Below are positions 53,994 to 64,000 of a DNA stretch of 64,000 bases, piece by piece. The DNA comes from Escarpia spicata (Eukaryota > Annelida > Polychaeta > Sabellida > Siboglinidae). The notes under the pieces were generated by a model. That model searched no databases, was not told the DNA's origin, and saw only the letters and a program-made list of their open reading frames with translations. Both the position numbers and the translations under genes were made by a program. The stretch covers positions 48,824,741-48,888,740 of the forward strand of contig OZ023218.1 of the NCBI GenBank assembly GCA_963995525.1, read 5' to 3'. How positions within the stretch are numbered: the stretch's first letter is position 1; each line of letters starts with the position of its first letter.

Positions 53994-56900
53994 CACATGT
54001 TACAATGCGATATCTTATATTGATTTGGATCATACTGCTGGTGTTATTTATGAAATGACCAAATAAAAACACTGTTTATAAATAATAAGCTAGTTTATTA
54101 TGGTTGTTATGTTATACAGGTATGCATATGTATACAGTGGTTACAATATAAACAACTGTTTAATGCAGTCAACACAGTTATTCAAACAACAATTGTCATG
54201 CACCATTTCAAGTAGACATTGCCATTTTTGCTTTAAGACCAAATTTTTTATTATCAATTAAAACCATGTTGATACATCCACTGTTCTTCTCCTTCCAAAT
54301 GGCAAGCATATACAAAATTGAGGCCTATCAGTATTTTTCTGTAACTAATAACAGTTTCATTATATATGCAATGGGTCGCACTGGTTCAGACTAAGGTATA
54401 CATTGCCAATCTTTTTTGCATTTTTATAAATAAAAATATATATAATGTATAATGTAATTTCAAATTAAAAACGAAGCAGTTTTTGACTGAATGGCATTTG
54501 ATTTGAAATATAAATACCTCAATGTGTTGCCAATCATTGTGTTCAAAAGAAATACAATTTGTCCAAACTGCTACACATACAATGCTACTTTTATTTATAG
54601 TATACGGTTCTTAAAAGGGCCAAATAAGAGTACAAAATTTAATTGAACAACGGTTCTTATAAACAATCCATTGCTATGGTAGAATTATAGACAACTTTAA
54701 ACACCGACATCATTGTAAAACTGCAATTTCATCTTTTCACGCCATGCCACTAAAATGTACTTTAAAGTTTGAATCATTGCGGCCCTGTTATATGTGATAA
54801 AAATACATGATACATTACTACACAGGTAAGTTAATAACTATCTGTGTCAGGTGTTTGCGCACGTAGATATAGAAGATTAAAAAAAATAGATAACTTAAAA
54901 AGTTGTTTTGGCAGTTCTAGATTTGCAGATATATTTCGGAAATCGTATTTTCCTCTACTTCCATTTACATCAGCTGTGTTTGTGTCAACATGACACGGCA
55001 CAGCTGACACAACACAACCAGGGATTAAATATTACAAAACTTCACTACTACACATGATTATAATATATTAAGTTTCTATATATACAACTTTTCTATACAT
55101 TCCCACTATATTCCATTATGTTTATGCAACATAAATTTTATATATATTGGACTATACCATACTTATTAAAACAGCTTAAACATTGATAAAATGTGGACCT
55201 TTTAAACAACATTTGCTTTCATAGATGTGATTCATTTTATAATTTCTAAAAAAATTACACAGCATGGTATTGTAAGAAATGTAATTATGTCAGTAAATAA
55301 ATGATAATGCTCTAGTGTTATTTTCTTTTGTAAAATTCCTGCAAAACGCACATAAACTGCACATGGCACATATTTCATAAACCTCTTCAGAAGTCGTACA
55401 AAAATTAAATGTGCGACAATGTAATGGTTTTCTATATATTTCTAATTATAGACACACATGTGTAAGACATTTCATCCTGTCTATAAACAATTTATAATGC
55501 CCGTTTGTTATTTTTCCTTGTAAAACTCCTGCAAAATGCAACTATCTATTTCCCAAGACAGACATAAACGGCACGTTTCAAAAAACGTTTAAAAAGTCTT
55601 ACAAAACTTACGCTCCCACGCATGCATTCAATGCATTCCAAAGCACAAATGTAACTTAAATACTTATTCTCTGTTAAGTCTAGTCCATATTGCACTCCTC
55701 AGCCTAATACTGGCATTTGTTTGCAACATTTTATATGCAGTATTACGCACACACCATGAAAGATTATCTCCACATTCTCCTAAGGTACATCAGTTCAAAT
55801 TTTTGTCTTTTAAATGTTTATGTATTTTATACAGGTCCTTTCAGATAAACCCTTTCTGTGGCATATGTATCCCTTATACGGCAACAAATAACTCGACATA
55901 ATAACATTTGTAGATTGATACATCTCCGCCATTCAGCCTTTTCTATAAATTTATTATTCTATCACTTCCGACTCTCTGGTAGCCACTGTGGGTTTTGCAG
56001 CAACATTATAAATCGTGTGTTCAAATATAAATGCAAGTCTGTAACTACAACGTATTCATAGTTATTTGCTGAATACGCTAATAAATACTACATTACTGTA
56101 TACACCACGCCACTGTCTGCTACCCGCAGGAGACTTTTACTTGGTACATGGTAACATCGGAAGAGTTTTAGGGCAAAATGTGATGTATCCCTTTTTATTT
56201 TTGATAAACACTTCTTTGTTTCGTACCCAGAGTGCAAATAAAATGTGTACATGATAGTGGAATACATTAAGAAGACAAAATCCCAGCGATGGAAAACAAG
56301 GGCCAAATGCATTTTTGCCCTTTTAATAGCAAAATTTTGTTCCGGAAAAATGTCACCCGAACTGGCAGTTACTGCGTTGCCTTCCCATCAGTCAACCAAT
56401 AAAAACAGTTATATAAATACATTCTCTATAAAGTTATGCGTGAACGGATACATCTTGTATGAGATGAATGTTGAATGTACAATTCTCATTCTTCATTATC
56501 TGAGATAACATGTTACTAGAAATAAAAATGGGGCTATCTGGGCGATATGTGCAAAGCCAACTACGTGGAAGACATCTGATTTGCACGAGGCATAAAACCG
56601 GTCCAATCTTGCTACTGATTGCTTAATTAAAGCTCATTCAACAAAGACGCGTTTGTTCCCGCTGAGGTTAAAACAATGAACACATGGTGACAAAATAAAA
56701 CACAACGCTATGCATCCTCCTCTCTCGCTTTCAAATCGATGTTTGTCCTTATGCGAAAACAGTTCTCATTTGGTGGCTTTGGTAAATAGATTTGCACAAA
56801 ACACCAGTTAGAGATAAATAAAATGCGTTGTCTTTGAGACAACTGCATTACGTTGCTAGATAATTCTGGCATTACAAGTTAATTCAAATAAAGCAACATT

Positions 56901-57164
56901 AATTTAATTAAAATTGGCAACCAAATGTATATTTAAGTAGTAAATTATGTTAACAAATTATTTTAATTAACTGGGATCTCTGGAAACATCATAAGAATAT
57001 TTTGTTAAAAGAAAATGTTTGGTGCCTCACTAACCAAACAACAAGCAACAATGTTTGTGAACTTTCAACATATAATAATTCATGTACACGAACAATAAAT
57101 ACCCCATAATGCCATCTTTCCCGTCCAAGTTAACAGAAGATGAATGACTACCCGGGAGCAGTCA
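53994..57164. other. AT-rich tail-to-tail interval
   Basis: No gene. Very AT-rich, probably including the long 3' UTR of the EVA1C-like gene. No repeat array stands out. Open frames are short and without domains. Confidence 0.5.
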
Positions 57165-60100
57165 TTACCTATAACTGAGGGTGTGAGCGCGAGTATCACC
57201 CCGCAGATGAGGGGGTGGTAGACTAAACCCCGCATTGGGCCCCAGGGTCATACTCGTGGGACCGTTGTTGTTCCGATACACGGGCTGGCCGTACATGTCC
57301 CGGTGGTTTGAATCGGGCTTCAACGCTGAGCCGTACCCAGTAGGTGGCAGTATGGGAGAGTACGGATCGCTCGGTTGTCTCGGCTGAGCAAATGTGATGT
57401 GATTGTTTCCTGGTCGAGGTGTCATCTGATCCGGAGACTGCATTGTCACGGAACTACGTGGCAACGTCCGTTGTGGACTTTCACTGCGTAGCGTCCGTGG
57501 TTCCTGAGTTACAGAACTTCGCGGGAGTGAACCGTACGGACTTTCGCTGCGTAGTGTCCGTGGCGCCCCCTGTTGGGGCGGTGGCTGCTGCGGCTGTCCG
57601 AAAGTCCGCTGGCGACTATTCCTGAGTATTGGCGGCATCTGATTGTTCCGCGGCAGTGACCCATTTGCGTCCCTCGTTAAAATCGGTTCTGGTCCAGCTC
57701 CCGGGAACGAATTCTGCCGCTGCGATCGCTGCATTCCGACATCGCTGGCTGACCCATAATTCGGCCCAAAAGTGCTGTGGGGCTGTTGTCCTGTTGGGCC
57801 GACCGGCGACGACGGGCTATTCTGCGACGAACTCCCCGATTCTTGACGCAGATTTGTCGGCGACGGCGATCGGTCGAATCCGCCTCGCTGCGCAAATGAA
57901 TCGCTCCTCATGTGAGGAGGGGGGCGACTGAGAGTGCTGTGTGGTGACGTTGTACTTGACGTGTCACTACGCATGTGTGGTGTCGGGCGGCTAAATGTTG
58001 TTTGTCGGTAGCTGAGCATCTCAATGCCATCGCTGTTGTCAGTCATGTCAAGGAGACTCTGGTTCTCGTGTGTTCCGGGACTGTGGATTGGCTCTGAAAT
58101 CTCCAGCTTCCTGTGTTGTATGCCACGATTCTTGCTCCACACAGATAGTTTCAGCACGAGGGCGAGCAGCACGAAGATAGTCCCGCAGCAAACGCCGAGT
58201 ATCAAATACAGTATAACTTTCTCTTGGTTTTCTGTAAGCAAAAACAAAGTTTAATATAGTAGTATAATTGTTTACAGATCTTTTAAAGTAATGTAAATAC
58301 AAATTAATCTGTACATGTACACACTCACATACACATACACACTCACTCACACACACGTACACACTCACTCACACACATAATATTCTTATTTAAAAAAAGA
58401 AACATTGTACAAATTATTACAAATAATAAGTCCTTGCCTGAACAAGTACTCTCACATAAATAGTAATTATGTTTACACAATTACAACTGAATAAAATATT
58501 ATTATGATTTAAGAGGAAGTATCACAAACATATCAACATTATTTTACCTTTCACATACTGGAATGTGAACATCCAATCATTGACCAGGCCAACCTTTCGC
58601 TGCTGAACCGCAGCTACTGAGTCATCAGCGGTCATGTTGGGGGTCGTTTCTGCCAAGAAGTCATCTGGCCGAATATTATTTGCTAAAGCAAAATATTACA
58701 GAGGGTGAGAGATGATTATTTAGTGTCACATCTAACACAATTCACTTGGTTTCAATGTTGTTAAAAAAGCACATTGCTATAAAACTGCACATGTGATATT
58801 ATAGATATCAATCTCTTTTTAAAACTATTAAGATGGGCATGCTATGTATAAATATGAGCTGGCTGAAAGATTACTCAAATAGCAAAAATAGGCTAAACAT
58901 CAAACAACTTGATCTTCTATCAACACACAATAAAAGAACATTATTGTCAGAAATTCATAAATACTTTAGTAAATGTGCCATTAAAAGGCAATTAACTAGG
59001 ACTGACAAATTGTTGAGTCTTATTAAATACAGAGAACTGCAATTAGTGACATGTATTTTAATCAAAATTACAGATTCTGTTGACTGAAAAGAAAAACAAT
59101 TTTTTTTTTAATAGCAACTACCTGTCCAAAATGCTTCCTACCACAGAAGTAATATGCTGCAACCATATTCAAACAACCTACAGTCATTGCAAACAACATA
59201 TTAATAATTACATCCACATAACCCATTTACTGTCGGGTATTAATTTTGTGTAGTTAATAGCTGTGTAGTTTACCGAACAATACCTTTCGATGATGGTGAC
59301 ACTGGAACTGAAGACGCTGTTGTTGGTACTGCCGGTTCTCGCCAGGTGGCGTTACTGCCCGGCCCGACGTTGCAGAAGCTGTAGGGAAAGTTGTCACCTT
59401 GCTTCATCTCCCTGAGTATTCGCTTTGGCACTGCAACCAGAGGAGGTCAAAGTTCTCACTCACTTTGTGTAGTTGTATTTGGCTATTTCCAGCAGCACTT
59501 ATCTGAAATTCATGTTCGCTATTTGATCAAAATTTAATACACATAAAATCCGGCATGTTGTGTTTATAAAATGGTATATTTGTCGTGCTTGTATATGCGT
59601 AATTTAGTAGTATTCAAAACTGGTGAATGCATAGTACACTGTGTGGTGTCACTGTTGTATTTACATGAATTAATTTCTTGCGCAATGTATGGACTGGAGT
59701 GCCTCTAGTGAAAAATTCAGGAACCGGTGCAAAAAATACATCTGTTAACACTTCTTTGCATACTATTAATATGCTCATGTTAAAGCTGCCTCTATATCAA
59801 GGATATTATGGACAGCTACAATGTTTCTGTATAATGCCTCCAAATCTATGAACCACCATAATTGTTTTTAGCACATCTAAAAAGTTCAGTCCCATACATG
59901 CAGAACTGACGGAGATAGGCTCAGACATACATATATACATACAGACAACAGTACATGTACCATATACCGCATACATACTACATAATTACCCCTTCTCATT
60001 TCAACAATTTACTAATCAAACCACAAATCATGTTTTACCAAGAACTGTTGCTATGCTTGACTGGTTGTTAAACATTCAACTGAAACAGTGATGAATAACT

Positions 60101-61023
60101 TAATTTAAATGCTGGTTGCTTTTTAGCAATAGAGATAAAATTCATGTTATCAGCAGAACTATTCAATGTGTGTGTCACACACGTTTAGGTAACCATGTTA
60201 CAGTTCACAAATATATATGTAGGAACTGGTGCCTTGACAACGCTCACAACTTAAGTTAAACCACGCAAATCAGGGCATACTGTGTTCACCCATTATGTAA
60301 CATGCCAATTACCATGAACCTGCATTTGTGATTTGTTTGTTTTGCAAAAACGAAGCTGTATTTGTATGTACACACAGTATGTAGTTTTTTAGGTTCCCCA
60401 CAAAGACCAACACAAAACAGGGAAATACCTTTGCTGTTCCTCATTTATCCGTCATTATTATGTTCTTAATACTAAATTGAATATGTCAAAGGTATACTGC
60501 CCACCAGATTACCTGACCTGCTGTTTGCAGCATGATTGTTACACCCATAAACATTCAAATTCTATACAAAACATTCAAATAGTAAACAGAGTTGTTGCAG
60601 AGGCAGGTGGGGCTAACCGTAAATTCTTTGAATTGCACTTTGATATTGTTTGATTCCCACAACGAAGAACACAAGAGCAACAAAGTATACATAACTCATC
60701 AAACTTCCTTCTCATAGAACTACCTCTCCAGGCTGGAGAGGGTGATTCTGGGTAACAGAACAAACAAAGTCACTGTAAAGCCATCACCTGTCTGATGTCC
60801 GTACACCAGATGCAACAGAAATGATACATCTAAATGTTGCCGAATATTTCTATAGGGGCTAATGATGAGGGGTACTTACCGCAGGCATAGACAACATTGA
60901 GGTATTTGGATGTGTCGGGGGCACAAGGGTTGCCAAAGGTCTGCTCAGAGGCAGAGAGGCTGCAACGTCGGTGGCCATGACACAACCTCATGACAATCTG
61001 CAGCGCGCACTTCGCCTGGCAAT
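57165..61023 (-). CDS. EVA1C-like SUEL-lectin transmembrane receptor (3' part, 4 exons)
   Basis: EVA-1 proteins are cell-surface lectin receptors involved in axon guidance with Slit/Robo. Exons from 5': 61023-60880, 59430-59284, 58682-58548 and 58231-57165; all join in frame. The first encodes the end of a galactose-binding (SUEL) lectin domain: CQAKCALQIVMRLCHGHRRC, FGNPCAPDTSKYLNVVYAC. The next begins PKRILREMKQGDNFPYSFCN, then a Ser/Thr/Pro-rich stalk. The last exon has the membrane helix VILYLILGVCCGTIFVLLAL and a cytoplasmic tail of about 320 residues rich in Ser/Pro/Arg, with internal repeats (SRPPPHMRSD, RTLRSESP..LPRSSVT). Upstream exons are not visible in 61024-64000. Adjacent to CFAP298, as in human; together with the lectin end this supports EVA1C. 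Confidence 0.82.
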
Positions 61024-61659
61024 CTGCAGCAAGAACAACTCATTCAATGGTACAACCAAACACAGTGCTCAGAAAGACTGACCAACGCATGGAACGGCAC
61101 AATAAGTCACACAAAATTTAACAAATTTTAAGTATGAAAAATTATTAAATAAAATTATCATCATTAAAGTTATAACTTTTTAAAATTTCCTTTTGACCTA
61201 GATGTTATCATGTGGTCCAAGATTCCCTGTGCTTAGGTCTTAGTTGTGTACTCCAAATAGCCCAATCTTGGGCTAACGCAGGAGTTTCAGGTAACCTTAA
61301 CCACATGAGTCATTGTTTGTATTTTGTATTGTATTTATCATTATAATCTTGAGTTGAATTCAATCATTAAACCAGGGAATAGTTGGGTCCATTGAATGGC
61401 TCATTAAATTGTTTTTAATTTTGGAGAACCTCCCTTAAAAGCATACGTGCTGGTTAAAAAATCTTAGACAATGTATTTCTGAGTGGTGAAAAAACTGTTG
61501 CAATGAAATATTAGACGTTAAAGGAAACATGACTTTACTTTTAAGGAGGACACCAGGGGCTGACTCAGCCAACGACAACATGAAACAGGGAAACCATTCT
61601 TCCTACAGTAGACCTGACTGACTCCTCCACAGGCAGAGTAAAGTGGGTGAGACGGGAGT

Positions 61660-62595
61660 ATCAACCTCCCACCTGTTTTGGGGCCAACCTCCCATCTCCT
61701 ATAGATCAGTTCTGAGAAAAAAACTTCCCACCTCCCATTTGTGTATACCTTGTATGTATGTATGTATATATATATATATATATATATATACAGTTTTTAC
61801 ATAATTATTTTATTTTATTAATTCTTTTTAAACATTTATTTTTATACCTATTTGTGTGTACTATAGGTTTTTACCTGAAATAAATGTATTTGTATACTGA
61901 AGACAACCTCCCATCTCCCACCTGTGTATTGGGGCAAACCTTCCATCTCCCACCTGTGTATTGAGCCAACCCCAATCTCCCATCTGTGTATTAGGGCCAA
62001 CTTCTCATATCCCATCTGTGTATTGAGGTCAACATTCCATTTCCCATTTGTGTATTAGGGCCAACCTCCCATACCCCACCTGTGTATTGAGGCCTACACC
62101 CCATCTCCCACCTGTCTATTGGGGCCAGCCTCCCATTTCCCACCTGTTTTTGTGTCAACCTCCCATCTCCCACCTGTGTATTGGGGCCAACATATCATCT
62201 CCCACCTGTGTATAAGAGCCTACCTCCCATATCCCTCCTGTGTATTGATGCCAACATCTCATTTACCACCTGTGTATTGGGGTCTACCTTGCATCTCCCA
62301 CTTGTGTATTGAGGCCAACATCCCATCTACCACCTGTGTATTAGGGCCATCATAATATATCTCCCACCTGTGAATTGAGGCCAACCTTTCATGTCCCACC
62401 TATGTATTGAGGCCACCCTTCCTTCTCTCACCTGTATATTGGGGTCATCATCCCATATCCAAACTGTGTATTGAGGCCACCCTTTCATCTCCTACCTGTT
62501 TACAGAGGCCAACCTTTCATCTCCCAGCTGTTTTAGGGATTTATGTCCCATCTCTCATCTGTGTTTTGGGGCTAACCTTCCATTTGTGATTTGGG
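61660..62595. repeat. 32-bp minisatellite, interrupted
   Basis: About 25 diverged units of cccacctgtgtattggggcc + aacctcccatct. It is split by a TA-rich and non-repeat stretch at 61740-61900. Lies in or upstream of the EVA1C-like gene. Confidence 0.9.
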
Positions 62596-62880
62596 AGCCT
62601 ATATCAACACTCTGTGCTTGTTTTCTATAGTTGTTGCAAAACTGATCAGTAGACAGTTGATGTTATTTAGAACAAATCACAACAACACACAAACATTGCA
62701 CACAATCACCTAATTGTACAACGCAGTTGACTTAATTAACACCCATCTGCTGACAAATTACTACTCCACATGAAAGGAGCAAAAAGAAAATGTAACTGTC
62801 AATCATGTTTACGTTGTCATGGCATTACGATTTAAATGACATGCGTATAAGGGTGTAATGTAAAAACGGAGACGTCAAGT
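62596..62880. other. Non-repetitive spacer
   Basis: No gene or repeat seen. Confidence 0.4.
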
Positions 62881-63075
62881 GAGTTTGACACACCACCCAC
62901 TGACACACCACCCGCTGACACACCACCCGCTGACACACCACCCGCTGACACACCACCTGGTGACACACCACCCGGTGACACACCACCCACTGACACACCA
63001 CCCGCTGACACACCACCCGCTGACGCACCATCCACTGACACACCGCCCACTGACACACCGCCCACTGACACTGGC
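62881..63075. repeat. 15-bp minisatellite
   Basis: Twelve to thirteen units of ccacccgctgacaca. Period is a multiple of three, so all frames across it are open and give artefactual ORFs. Confidence 0.95.
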
Positions 63076-63885
<810 letters not shown>

Positions 63886-64000
63886 TACGTGTGTATGTTT
63901 TTCTCTAAAAGGCTTGCTTCTCAGGCAGCAAAAAAGAGATTAATCTATGACCCTTCAAACAAAAAGTAGAGCATTTATTTATTTTTGGAAAGGTTTATAT

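Overview
This is a eukaryotic, animal-like window. Coding is split into exons with GT-AG introns, the introns are long and AT-rich, and there are many micro- and minisatellites, LINE, SINE and hAT remnants. The three host genes are metazoan: a receptor-type protein tyrosine phosphatase (PTP), CFAP298 and an EVA1C-like lectin receptor. Gene content and repeat style suggest a lophotrochozoan, probably a mollusc; that is inference and the species cannot be fixed from the sequence.

Layout. (1) 1-13780, + strand: the 3' half of a receptor PTP catalytic domain in eight exons. Several of its introns carry minisatellites that start or end on the splice junctions, plus a fold-back element and an antisense LINE fragment. 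(2) 13781-18878: intergenic, with a solo LINE 5'-end copy, a 30-bp minisatellite and one weak candidate exon. (3) 18879-20809 and 37612-39236: two halves of one CR1/L2-like LINE (SGNH esterase, endonuclease, reverse transcriptase). (4) 20816-37605: a complete 16.8-kb Polinton/Maverick (adintovirus-like) element inserted in that LINE. It has about 305-bp terminal inverted repeats, 5'-AGT...ACT-3' ends and a perfect 6-bp target duplication TGTATT. (5) 39237-44442: LINE remnants and dinucleotide repeats. (6) 44443-52807, + strand: complete CFAP298 in seven exons, with introns invaded by a SINE pair, an hAT relic and a TIR element. (7) 57165-61023, - strand: 3' part of an EVA1C-like gene, tail to tail with CFAP298 as in human 21q22. 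(8) 61024-64000: minisatellites and (TG)n.

Polinton organisation. A rightward block holds a tRNA-like Pol III unit, a NADAR-type N-glycosidase, packaging ATPase, a small hydrophobic-tail protein, a two-part conserved protein, a membrane micro-ORF, chromodomain integrase, membrane protein, penton-like and pVI-like proteins, major capsid protein and adenain-like protease. It converges on a leftward block: an uninterrupted protein-primed DNA polymerase B, and a spliced unit whose first exon encodes an RPA70-like zinc-ribbon/OB ssDNA-binding protein. A further spliced rightward gene diverges from that unit across a 270-bp repeat region.

The most notable observations are: the ssDNA-binding gene has one strong splice donor followed by four successive acceptor-led terminal exons, all in phase 0; a NADAR enzyme sits in the first gene position; frameshifts and stops are confined to the rightward block while the 4.1-kb polymerase is open; PTP minisatellites duplicate real splice junctions; and CFAP298 exons 2-3 lie in a loop between inverted SINE copies.
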